A DNA stretch of 9,167 bases from Fidelibacterota bacterium (lineage in GTDB: Bacteria > Fidelibacterota > UBA2242 > JAFGTP01): positions 1-9,167 of the forward strand of contig JAIPHI010000113.1 of the NCBI GenBank assembly GCA_021735285.1. Reading direction: 5' to 3'. The translations under genes and the position numbers were made by a program. Positions 1 through 6,286 of the stretch are shown in pieces; position 1 is the first letter of the stretch, and each line of letters begins with the position of its first letter. Below the pieces are notes generated by a model. It was not told the origin of the DNA, ran no database searches, and worked only from the letters and a program-made list of their open reading frames with translations.

Positions 1-11
1 GATCATTAATC

Positions 12-296
12 GTGGAAAAGAAAAAGTTAGAAATTACTAATAAATATGGTCTTCATTCGCGGCCTGCTTCTGAATTAGTTAAAGTTGCCTCTAAATACGA
101 TTCTGAAATAACACTGAGTTATAATGGACAGGAAGCTAATGCTAAGAGTATTCTGGGAATTATGGTGCTGGCTATTGAACCTGGTGCAGAGATTGAATTG
201 GTTGTTGATGGTGAGGATGAAGAAGAAGCTCTCCAGGCCTTAGAGAAATTAATCAGGAATGAATTTTATGTAGAGTACCAAGATGAGGATAATTAA
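12..296 (+). CDS. ptsH: Phosphocarrier protein HPr
   Basis: HPr is the small cytoplasmic phosphocarrier of the PEP-dependent phosphotransferase system: it takes a phosphate from enzyme I on a histidine and passes it to EIIA proteins. The 94-residue product has the family's usual size. The active-site motif GLHSRPA places the phosphorylated histidine at residue 15, the classical number, and NAKSILGIM places the HPr-kinase serine at residue 46. Both numbers support the GTG start at 12. Ser46 suggests that an HPr kinase/phosphorylase exists in this genome; it is not in the window. There is no clear Shine-Dalgarno sequence in the 11 upstream bases. A frame ending GAT CAT TAA at 1-9 could be the tail of an upstream gene only 2 nt away. 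The end overlaps the EI gene by 14 nt, implying coupled translation. Family assignment is very secure. Confidence 0.96.
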   Translation: MEKKKLEITNKYGLHSRPASELVKVASKYDSEITLSYNGQEANAKSILGIMVLAIEPGAEIELVVDGEDEEEALQALEKLIRNEFYVEYQDEDN

Positions 297-1998
297 AGGA
301 AGAAGCATATCACAAGGTATCGCGATTGGTAATGTTCATTGGCATCATTCCAATGATCTACTAATTCCGGAGACTACTATCGGTAAAGAAGATATAGAAG
401 AAGAGATGCGGAATCTGCGATCTGCGCTAAAGGATTGTAAAGAAGAACTGATCCAGACTCGCAAACTTGTTGTGCGGCATCTGGATGAAGAACATGCCCG
501 AATTATTGATAGCCAATTATTAATCCTGGAAGACTCTTATTTACAAAAAGAAGTAGAGGAGCTAATTAAAAAAGAGAAATATAATGTTATAAAAGCATTT
601 AATATTGTGATCTCCAATTATGAAGATATCATATCTAAAAGTAATTCAGATTACCATCGGCAACGTGATCTTGATATCCAGGATATTAGAAAACGGGTGA
701 TTCAGCATTTGATCAAAAAGGAAAATTATATCAAACAACAGATAATTGAACCTTCAATCTTAGTGAGTTACTCTATATCCCCTTCTGATTTTTTTACTCT
801 TGATCCCGATAATGTACTGGGCATAATCACACGAGAAGGAGGAGCAGATTCTCATCTGGCGATCATGGCCAAAGCATTTAAGCTGCCCTATCTTTCAAGA
901 GTGCAAGAAATTGACTCAATTTCTGAAGAAGAATTTATTATCCTGGATGCAAATAAGGGCAAAATCATATTAAATCCAGTGGAAAAAACTAAAAATTTAT
1001 ACGAAGATAAATTAGAAAATTTTAAATCGCAACGTAATAAAAAAATTGAACTAGTTGATCAAACAAAAGATGGAACTAATTTTAATGTTTATGTTAATAT
1101 AGAATTTATAAAAGAGTTGGATGCCTTATCTCCGGAGTCCTTTGGCGGCATCGGTTTGTTTAGAACGGAATTTTTAGGACTGGAACGGAATGCTTTTCCA
1201 TCAGAAAAGGAACAGCTGGAAGTATATCACCGCGCCCTTGATAAAATTGGTGATAAACCAATTGTCTTTCGTACTTTTGATTTTGGAAGAGATAAGTTTA
1301 TTGATATGCTGGATATGGAGGTTTTTCATATAGATAATTCTTATGCTGATTGGGGCGGAATTAAATTATGTTTAGAAAATCCTGAAATTCTTAAAAATCA
1401 ATTCAGAGCTCTTCTTAAAGTAAGTAGTAGAAGGCCTATTAATATTATGCTACCTATGATATCTAATTTGGAGGAAGTGGAATCTGCCAAGCAAATATTT
1501 AAAGCTGCCCAGAATGAGTTAGATGCTGAAAATATACATTATAACAATGTCAAATTAGGAGTGATGGTTGAAACTAAAAATATTCTTAAACATTTAGATG
1601 CTCTTGCTCAAGAAGTAGCTTTTTTTAGTATCGGCACAAATGACTTAGCTCATTTTTTATTAGGGACAAGCAGAGATTCTGATTCGCTTACTCATCATTA
1701 TCATCCAGTACTTTTTAAAAAGATCAGTAGGATAGTTGAAACCGGATTACGCCATAATATTCCGGTAACTTTATGTGGTGAAATGGGAGCCGACCCATAT
1801 GCCCTTATAGGTTTGGCTGCAGTGGGAATTCGAAGTATAAGTGTGAATACCAGTTCGTTGGCATCTATTACAAATGAGATAGAAAATATAGACCTAAATA
1901 AAATGGCGAATCTGGAATCTTTAATTTATAATTGTGAAGATCCGGAAACTGTGCATTCAATTTTAATGGAATATTATGAACAATACATTGAAAAATAG
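283..1998 (+). CDS. ptsI: PTS enzyme I-like phosphoenolpyruvate-protein phosphotransferase
   Basis: Enzyme I autophosphorylates from PEP and donates the phosphate to HPr His15. The 571-residue length matches the family. Visible parts are the N-terminal HPr-binding helical region (about 1-140), the swivelling phosphohistidine domain with GGADSHLAIMAKAF (His191, E. coli His189) and the C-terminal PEP-binding barrel (about 260-571). The barrel has GLFRTEFLGL (Arg294), VFRTFDFGRDK (Arg330), GVMVE (Glu430), SIGTNDL (Asn453/Asp454), Arg464 and LCGEMG (Cys498). All of these match known catalytic positions. Departures from the consensus are Asp-Ser-His where Thr-Ser-His is usual, WGGIK in place of WRAIR, VETKN in place of VEIPAA, and TFDFGRDK in place of TMDIGGDK. 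It overlaps HPr by 14 nt, so HPr is its obvious partner. The ATG at 283 has little Shine-Dalgarno support and probably relies on coupling. A specialised EI paralogue is possible. Confidence 0.92.
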   Translation: MRIIKGRSISQGIAIGNVHWHHSNDLLIPETTIGKEDIEEEMRNLRSALKDCKEELIQTRKLVVRHLDEEHARIIDSQLLILEDSYLQKEVEELIKKEKYNVIKAFNIVISNYEDIISKSNSDYHRQRDLDIQDIRKRVIQHLIKKENYIKQQIIEPSILVSYSISPSDFFTLDPDNVLGIITREGGADSHLAIMAKAFKLPYLSRVQEIDSISEEEFIILDANKGKIILNPVEKTKNLYEDKLENFKSQRNKKIELVDQTKDGTNFNVYVNIEFIKELDALSPESFGGIGLFRTEFLGLERNAFPSEKEQLEVYHRALDKIGDKPIVFRTFDFGRDKFIDMLDMEVFHIDNSYADWGGIKLCLENPEILKNQFRALLKVSSRRPINIMLPMISNLEEVESAKQIFKAAQNELDAENIHYNNVKLGVMVETKNILKHLDALAQEVAFFSIGTNDLAHFLLGTSRDSDSLTHHYHPVLFKKISRIVETGLRHNIPVTLCGEMGADPYALIGLAAVGIRSISVNTSSLASITNEIENIDLNKMANLESLIYNCEDPETVHSILMEYYEQYIEK

Positions 1999-2007
1999 AG
2001 TTTAAAA

Positions 2008-2646
2008 GTGAGTAAAAATAAAGAAATAGCAGTTAAATTAGAGAAATTAATGTATTATCCTCCAAGTAAGGGGTATGCACTGATTTTGGTTAAGAAAAAT
2101 AGTCTGGAAGAGGATGGACTAAAGTTGCCGATAATAATAGGAGCATTCGAAGCTCAGGCTATTGCTCTTGCTCTTGAAAAATTAAGTATGCCGCGGCCTT
2201 TAACCCATGATCTTTTTGCTAATTTCCTGGAAAAAATGGAATATAAGGTTAATAAAATTGTGGTTAATGATCTTGTCAATGGTACATTTTATGCCAATAT
2301 ATATATGAAAGATAAAGAGAATAACGATATTACAATGGATTCTCGCCCCAGTGATGCGATAGCTCTGGCATTACGAGTTGATGCTGAAATCTATGTGGTA
2401 GAGAGAGTTTTTAACGAAGCAGGACAAAGAGTAGAAATTTCTGATTTAGATACTGAGAAAAAAACAGAAACTTATTCTGAAGGCAATCAAAATGTTGACG
2501 AATTATTTGATCTACAGATGCAGCTGCAAAAAGCAATAGATAATGAAAATTATGAACTTGCCGCCAAATTAAGGGATAAGATTGCCAAAATAGAAGAGCA
2601 GGATAAGAGAAACCAGGGCCCGGATAGTGGACAGGCTGAGGCCTAA
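2008..2646 (+). CDS. Bifunctional nuclease (DUF151) family protein with C-terminal UVR domain
   Basis: The 212-residue protein has two parts. Residues about 8-140 form a bifunctional nuclease (BFN/DUF151) domain, recognised by LPIIIGAFEAQAIALALE, PRPLTHDLF and the RPSDAIALALR segment. A charged linker (about 141-162) leads to a UVR motif at about 163-197, with the typical ENYELAAKLRDKI core seen in UvrB, UvrC and McsA-type proteins. Plant BFN members have been reported to act as DNase and RNase; the role of the bacterial BFN-UVR fusions is not settled. The UVR part suggests a protein-protein or nucleic-acid contact. The GTG start at 2008 lies 9 nt after the EI stop, with no good Shine-Dalgarno sequence. 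Starting at the later Met15 would lose the first strand of the domain. Co-transcription with HPr and EI is likely from spacing, but a functional link is not shown. Confidence 0.88.
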   Translation: MSKNKEIAVKLEKLMYYPPSKGYALILVKKNSLEEDGLKLPIIIGAFEAQAIALALEKLSMPRPLTHDLFANFLEKMEYKVNKIVVNDLVNGTFYANIYMKDKENNDITMDSRPSDAIALALRVDAEIYVVERVFNEAGQRVEISDLDTEKKTETYSEGNQNVDELFDLQMQLQKAIDNENYELAAKLRDKIAKIEEQDKRNQGPDSGQAEA

Positions 2647-2747
2647 TTATAAACTGGAAATATTCTGATTATTTCGACAGTAATTTATATATCTATTTTC
2701 AAAAAATAACGTCTGCTAAATAATAGAATTTTAGTTATACAAAGTAG

Positions 2748-2906
2748 TTATTTAAATATTCTTCTCCAACCTATTAGAGCCTTCAGTGAAATCACAACTT
2801 CTAGAATGGCATCTGCCCTTGATTTGAATGGTAAAGTGTGAACGGCCTCCTTGATTTTACGTGGAGAAGAACTCTTGGAGATCAAATGAAAACTTGTCTT
2901 TCGGAC
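2748..2906 (-). pseudogene. Possible degenerate coding remnant (unidentified)
   Basis: Reading leftward, the frame is open from the codon after a TAG at 2909-2907 to a TAA at 2750-2748. It contains no ATG; a TTG at 2885-2883 would give 45 residues. The translation looks protein-like, with a basic start (SSSPRKIKEAVH), a Leu/Ile/Val-rich helix-like middle (ADAILEVVISLKALIGW) and a basic end (RRIFK). This stretch is less AT-rich than its surroundings. It could be the C-terminal remnant of a lost gene such as a transposase, but I do not recognise the family. It could also be chance. Confidence 0.25.
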
Positions 2907-2965
2907 CTATCCTAAAAAACAATTATACCGATTTTCAAAATAATTGTCTTGACAAATATATTAGA

Positions 2966-3029
2966 AGTAGGCTGAAGCCTACTGTAAATTATTTTTTCAT
3001 TCTGGTATTCACCACGATGAATTGTGGTG
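2966..3029. repeat. REP/BIME-like pair of hairpins
   Basis: Two inverted repeats lie 26 nt apart. The first (2966-2983) has perfect 8-bp arms AGTAGGCT and AGCCTACT around GA. The second (3010-3029) pairs CACCACGAT with its near-complement ATTGTGGTG around GA, with nine pairs including one G-T wobble. Both are symmetrical about the same central TGAA-type loop, and they are GC-richer than their AT-rich surroundings. Short paired palindromes between convergent genes are typical of REP/BIME elements. Identity as a genome-wide repeat is inferred, since only one copy is in the window. It could also act as a bidirectional transcription or mRNA-stability barrier. Confidence 0.6.
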
Positions 3030-3047
3030 TTAATCTCAGTATAAATA

Positions 3048-3131
3048 TTAGATAAGATTATTAAAGAATACAGAATAGTCTGTTTCAACGGCTTCCCGAT
3101 TAACAGCATTGGACAAATCTTTTGCAAATCT
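3048..3131 (-). pseudogene. Possible second coding-like remnant (unidentified)
   Basis: A 27-codon stretch runs leftward between a TAA at 3134-3132 and a TAA at 3050-3048. Its translation has mixed, protein-like composition (for example AKDLSNAVNREAVETDYSVF) rather than the Lys/Ile/Phe/Asn bias of random AT-rich DNA. It has no start codon of its own apart from an internal TTG. It lies just upstream, in the leftward sense, of the hairpin pair and of the 2748-2906 remnant, so both might derive from one decayed gene. It is too short to identify and may be chance. Confidence 0.15.
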
Positions 3132-3213
3132 TTATAATATTGAAAATTACTAATAATTTGTTTATTTATGGCTTTCTCTCTGAGAGGAGATCAAAAGTGT
3201 TGGCTTTTATCAG

Positions 3214-3238
3214 TTGGCAGATTTGGGATCTGAACCAG
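3214..3238 (-). terminator. Weak hairpin after rnc, possible end of the fab operon
   Basis: Within 35 nt after the rnc stop, CAGAT (3218-3222) and ATCTG (3228-3232) pair around a 5-nt loop. An outer TTGG (3214-3217) pairs with CCAG (3235-3238) across a 2-nt bulge. No T-run follows in the leftward direction, so it is not a canonical rho-independent terminator. It could still protect the 3' end of the transcript. Confidence 0.25.
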
Positions 3239-3248
3239 AGATTGTATA

Positions 3249-3971
3249 TTATAATTTTATATTTGTATCCTTGATTTGTTCTAGTGTTCTTCTGGAAGCT
3301 AATTGCTCGGCCGATTTTTTGGTAGTTGAGGTAGCGGTAGCGTGGTGTTTATCATTAAAGAAGATGGCAATTTTATATTTCCTTTTGTGGTCAGGGCCGC
3401 AAACATCAAGGATTTGGAATTTTAAGTCATGGATATTGTGTTTCTGGCAATATTCTATAATTTTACCTTTATAATTGATTTTATGGGCAGAACTACTGAC
3501 ATCATCATTTTCGATAATCCAGTTTATGATAAATTTTTTTGTACGGGCTAAGCCCTTTGCAAGATATATAGCACCGACAACAGATTCCAGAATATCGGCT
3601 AAAATTTTTTTTCTGGTAGGCAAATTTTCCATATCCACACTTTTGTCAATTATACAATCTTCCTCTAAATCAAGGGTTTCGGCAATACGATACAAATAGT
3701 GGCCATTAACATATTTCATCCTCTTTTTTGTCAAAGATCCTTCATTCATCTCAGGATAATTTTTATATAAATATTCCGAGACAACCAGATCGAGAACTGC
3801 ATCTCCTAGAAATTCGAGCCTTTCATAGGGTATAGAATTTTTCTTTAAAGTGGAGGAGTGGGTAAAAGCTCTTTTTAATAACTTTTGTTTACGAAATGAA
3901 AAGCCTACCCGCTTTTCGAAAGCTGATAGGCTTTTTTTATTTGAAAATAATTTTGATAATAGGGATTTCAT
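3249..3971 (-). CDS. rnc: Ribonuclease III
   Basis: RNase III cuts double-stranded RNA, including rRNA precursors, as a cytoplasmic homodimer. The 240-residue protein has the endonuclease domain (about 16-160) with the signature YERLEFLGDAVLDLV. Glu50, Glu53, Asp57, Asp126 and Glu129 correspond to E. coli Glu38, Glu41, Asp45, Asp114 and Glu117, so the metal site is complete. A double-stranded RNA-binding domain follows (about 166-235) with GPDHKRKYKI and the terminal helix KKSAEQLASRRTLEQI. The N-terminus is about 12 residues longer than in E. coli and basic. The ATG lies 17 nt after the fabF stop, without a clear Shine-Dalgarno sequence, so it is probably read as the last gene of the fab operon, a common placement. 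Codons 13-25 form a strong hairpin (see 3899-3938), suggestive of autoregulation. Confidence 0.97.
   Translation of the reverse strand: MKSLLSKLFSNKKSLSAFEKRVGFSFRKQKLLKRAFTHSSTLKKNSIPYERLEFLGDAVLDLVVSEYLYKNYPEMNEGSLTKKRMKYVNGHYLYRIAETLDLEEDCIIDKSVDMENLPTRKKILADILESVVGAIYLAKGLARTKKFIINWIIENDDVSSSAHKINYKGKIIEYCQKHNIHDLKFQILDVCGPDHKRKYKIAIFFNDKHHATATSTTKKSAEQLASRRTLEQIKDTNIKL
3899..3938. promoter_or_regulatory. Long hairpin with T-run inside the start of rnc
   Basis: AAAAGCCTA (3899-3907) pairs perfectly with TAGGCTTTT (3927-3935). Inside it, GCTTT (3911-3915) pairs with AAAGC (3919-3923) around a 3-nt loop. On the plus strand seven T's (3932-3938) close and follow the stem, the layout of a rho-independent terminator for rightward transcription. 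On the rnc mRNA it is an imperfect duplex of about 14-15 bp covering codons 13-25, with fewer trailing U's. It may stop rightward read-through, attenuate rnc, or be an RNase III target. The hairpin is directly visible; its function is inferred. Confidence 0.5.
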
Positions 3972-3988
3972 GCCATACTTGGGGTAAA

Positions 3989-5233
3989 TTATTCTTTATA
4001 TCTTTTTACCGCTATGGTCGCATTATGTCCTCCAAAACCAAAACCATTACTTAATCCTGCTTCAAATTCAAGTTCTCTGGGTTTGTTAGGAGTATAATTA
4101 AGATCACATTCTGGATCCGGATTGTCATGATTAGTGGTGGGGGGGATAATTTGATTTTGTAAAGATTTACAAAGTGCGATAAATTCTACACCCCCGGTAG
4201 CGCCAAGAATATGGCCGGTCATGGATTTGGTTGAACTAATATGTAATTGCTTTGCCAATTCACCAAAAACACTTTTGATTGCTTTGGTCTCCACAGGATC
4301 ATTGGCAGGTGTGGAAGTGCCATGAGCATTGATATATTTGAAATCTTCCATTTCGAGACCGGAACTATCAATCGCTTTTTGCATGGCCTGAGCTGCCCCT
4401 TTACCTTCCGGATGAGGTGCAGTTATGTGGTGAGCGTCAGAAGAAAATCCATAACCAATGACTTCGGCAAAAATCGGTGCATTCCGTTGCCTAGCATGCT
4501 CTAACTCTTCCAAAACGACAATACCTGCTCCCTCACTCATTACAAAACCGTCCCTATCCTTGTCAAAAGGGCGACTGGCCTTGTGAGGTTCATCATTTCT
4601 TTTAGATAAAGCTTTCATATTTGTGAAACCTGCCAGAGCCAGGGGGGTAATGCTGGCTTCTGCACCACCTGTTATCATTATGTCCGCATCTCCCAACATG
4701 ATATGATTGTATGCTACTCCAATCGAATGAATGGAAGTTGCACAGGCTGACGTAATCGAATAATTAGGTCCAGTAAAATTCCATTCCATTGATATTCTAC
4801 CGGGGATCATATCCGGAATCATCATGGGGATAAAGAGTGGACTTACATAGCGAGCTTTCTTTTTTAATAACCGCTCATGTTGATTCTCAAGAGTTTGTAT
4901 CCCGCCTATTCCGGATCCGGTAACAACCCCAATTCTGGCCGGATCGAGATTATGATCGGCCAATTGACTTTGTTCGATCGCCTCTTGAGTAGCAGCCAGT
5001 CCCAGTTGACAAACTCGATCCATCCTTTTGGCTTTTTTCTTATCAAAATAATCTAAAGGATCAAAATCCCTAACCTCTCCTGCGATTCTAACTCTCAGTC
5101 CTTCTGTATCAAAGGCTTTGATTATCTCTATACCACTTTTTCCTTCTAAAGCATTTTGCCAGAATTCGGAAACAGTTTCCCCAATTGGATTGATAGTCCC
5201 CATTCCGGTTACGACTATTCTTTTTTTGTTCAT
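3989..5233 (-). CDS. fabF: Beta-ketoacyl-ACP synthase II
   Basis: FabF condenses malonyl-ACP with acyl-ACP in each elongation round of type II fatty-acid synthesis in the cytoplasm. The 414 residues match the family length. The thiolase-fold catalytic set is complete: Cys164 in SACATS, His304 in NAHGTSTPANDP, Lys336 in SSTKSMTGH and His341 in the same motif. Phe400 in NGFGFGGHN corresponds to the gating phenylalanine of FabF. The usual N-terminus RIVVTGMG supports the ATG at 5233, although no Shine-Dalgarno sequence precedes it. It starts 29 nt after acpP, its carrier substrate, and is followed 17 nt later by rnc. A FabB identity is less likely given the acpP-fabF arrangement and residue numbering. 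Confidence 0.97.
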   Translation of the reverse strand: MNKKRIVVTGMGTINPIGETVSEFWQNALEGKSGIEIIKAFDTEGLRVRIAGEVRDFDPLDYFDKKKAKRMDRVCQLGLAATQEAIEQSQLADHNLDPARIGVVTGSGIGGIQTLENQHERLLKKKARYVSPLFIPMMIPDMIPGRISMEWNFTGPNYSITSACATSIHSIGVAYNHIMLGDADIMITGGAEASITPLALAGFTNMKALSKRNDEPHKASRPFDKDRDGFVMSEGAGIVVLEELEHARQRNAPIFAEVIGYGFSSDAHHITAPHPEGKGAAQAMQKAIDSSGLEMEDFKYINAHGTSTPANDPVETKAIKSVFGELAKQLHISSTKSMTGHILGATGGVEFIALCKSLQNQIIPPTTNHDNPDPECDLNYTPNKPRELEFEAGLSNGFGFGGHNATIAVKRYKE

Positions 5234-5262
5234 AGTTAATGACTTTGCTATTATTTTTTTAT

Positions 5263-5493
5263 TTAGACTTTATCTTTTAGATATTCGATTACATCATTTA
5301 CTGTGCGCAGATCATTTGCATCTTCATCCGGAATTTCAATATCAAATTCTTCTTCCATTTCCATAACTAATTCAACTGTATCGAGTGAATCTGCGCCGAG
5401 GTCTTCAATAAAATTAGAATCTTCTGTCACTTTTGATTCTTCAATACCTAACTTATCGGCTGTTACTTCTTTAACCTTTTTTACTAAATCCAT
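5263..5493 (-). CDS. acpP: Acyl carrier protein
   Basis: ACP carries growing acyl chains on a phosphopantetheine arm and is the shared substrate of FabD, FabH, FabG and FabF. The 76-residue acidic protein has the attachment motif GADSLDTVELVM with Ser36, the same number as in E. coli. The four-helix pattern is intact, including the acidic recognition helix DTVELVMEMEEEF. The ATG at 5493 is preceded by a perfect AGGAGG five bases upstream, the best ribosome binding site in the operon, which fits the high abundance of ACP. It lies 46 nt after fabG and 29 nt before fabF. Confidence 0.98.
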   Translation of the reverse strand: MDLVKKVKEVTADKLGIEESKVTEDSNFIEDLGADSLDTVELVMEMEEEFDIEIPDEDANDLRTVNDVIEYLKDKV

Positions 5494-5498
5494 AGTGT

Positions 5499-5504
5499 CC
5501 TCCT
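5499..5504 (-). promoter_or_regulatory. Strong ribosome binding site of acpP
   Basis: On the minus strand AGGAGG lies five bases before the acpP ATG. Most other genes here lack such a site, so this one probably raises ACP output relative to the enzymes on the same mRNA. Confidence 0.85.
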
Positions 5505-5539
5505 AAGTTTAATTCCTACATATTATTAAATAACTTACT

Positions 5540-6286
5540 CTACATTACCATTCCGCCATCTACTTTGATAACCTGACCAGTTATATATTTTGCCAGGGGA
5601 GAAGCCAAAAATATGACAGTATTGGCCACATCCTCAGGTGCTCCAAAGTATTTGAGTGGAATATTATCTAAATATTTATTTTTTACATCTTCCGGTAGTT
5701 TTTCTGTCATTTTAGTTTTAATAAAACCGGGGGCAACCAGATTAACATTGATATTTCTGGGGGCAAGTTCCTGGGCTACTGATTTTGACAATCCAATCAA
5801 CCCTGCTTTACTTGCTGAGTAGTTACTTTGACCAGCATTGCCGGTTAGTCCAACTACCGAACTAATATTAATAATACTGCCTGCCCGCTGTTTGAGAAAA
5901 TATCTTATTGAAGCTCTGGTTGTAAGAAAAGCACCCTTTAAATTAGTTTCAATAACGGTATCCCAATCCTCATCTTTCATTCTCATTAATAAAGTATCTT
6001 TTGTTATGCCAGCATTATTAACAAGAACATCGAGACTTCCCAGTTCAGCATATGTATTTTTAATTAATTTTTGGACTTCAGTTTTATTGGTTACATTACA
6101 AACCTGCGCAGTACAAGCATAGCCCTCTTCTTCAAATTCATTTTTTGTCTTCTCTAAAGTCTCTTGATCTATGTCCGTAAGTACAACATGAGCACCGGAT
6201 TCAGCAAAGGTCTCTGCTATTTTTTTCCCAATCCCCTGGCTTGAGCCGGTAACAATCACATTTTTATTAGTGAAATCTATTTGCAT
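5540..6286 (-). CDS. fabG: 3-oxoacyl-ACP reductase
   Basis: FabG reduces 3-ketoacyl-ACP to 3-hydroxyacyl-ACP, the first reduction of each elongation cycle. The 248-residue protein is a classical short-chain dehydrogenase with nucleotide motif VTGSSQGIG (13-20), NNAG (90-93), the catalytic set Asn115, Ser143 (NISSVVG), Tyr156 and Lys160 (YSASK), and the FabG-typical end ITGQVIKVDGGMVM. Two features differ from the NADPH-type E. coli enzyme. The arginine of VTGASRGIG is Gln18, and the second beta strand ends in Asp38 (VVLTDID), which often signals NADH use. The ATG at 6286 overlaps the end of fabD by 10 nt and is preceded by GGAG with 8-nt spacing, so it is translationally coupled. The context between fabD and acpP makes FabG far likelier than another dehydrogenase. 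Confidence 0.96.
   Translation of the reverse strand: MQIDFTNKNVIVTGSSQGIGKKIAETFAESGAHVVLTDIDQETLEKTKNEFEEEGYACTAQVCNVTNKTEVQKLIKNTYAELGSLDVLVNNAGITKDTLLMRMKDEDWDTVIETNLKGAFLTTRASIRYFLKQRAGSIINISSVVGLTGNAGQSNYSASKAGLIGLSKSVAQELAPRNINVNLVAPGFIKTKMTEKLPEDVKNKYLDNIPLKYFGAPEDVANTVIFLASPLAKYITGQVIKVDGGMVM

Larger units (their letters stand above)
2647..3248. other. Convergent intergenic region without an intact gene
   Basis: About 600 bp separate the ends of the two converging operons. I see no tRNA, rRNA, CRISPR array or complete gene. It contains a double-hairpin element at 2966-3029, two short coding-like stretches on the minus strand (2748-2906 and 3048-3131), a small hairpin at 3214-3238, and otherwise AT-rich sequence. 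Neither flanking operon has a textbook stem plus T-run after its stop codon, so termination may depend on Rho, on the hairpins here, or on collision of the two transcripts. Confidence 0.75.

Noticed and set aside
2647..2700. Terminator directly after the nuclease-UVR gene
   Set aside because: Only a 4-bp ACTG/CAGT match is present, with a long loop and no T-run.
2861..3055. Open frame of 64 codons on the plus strand in the gap
   Set aside because: It runs through both hairpins, has a GTG start with no ribosome binding site, and its composition matches random AT-rich sequence.
2912..3127. Open frame of 71 codons on the minus strand in the gap
   Set aside because: It also translates the hairpin arms and is rich in Ile, Leu, Lys and Thr without any recognisable motif.
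3214..3474. Plus-strand open frame over the end of rnc
   Set aside because: It is antisense to the conserved RNA-binding domain of RNase III; other opposite-strand frames over the fab genes were dropped for the same reason.
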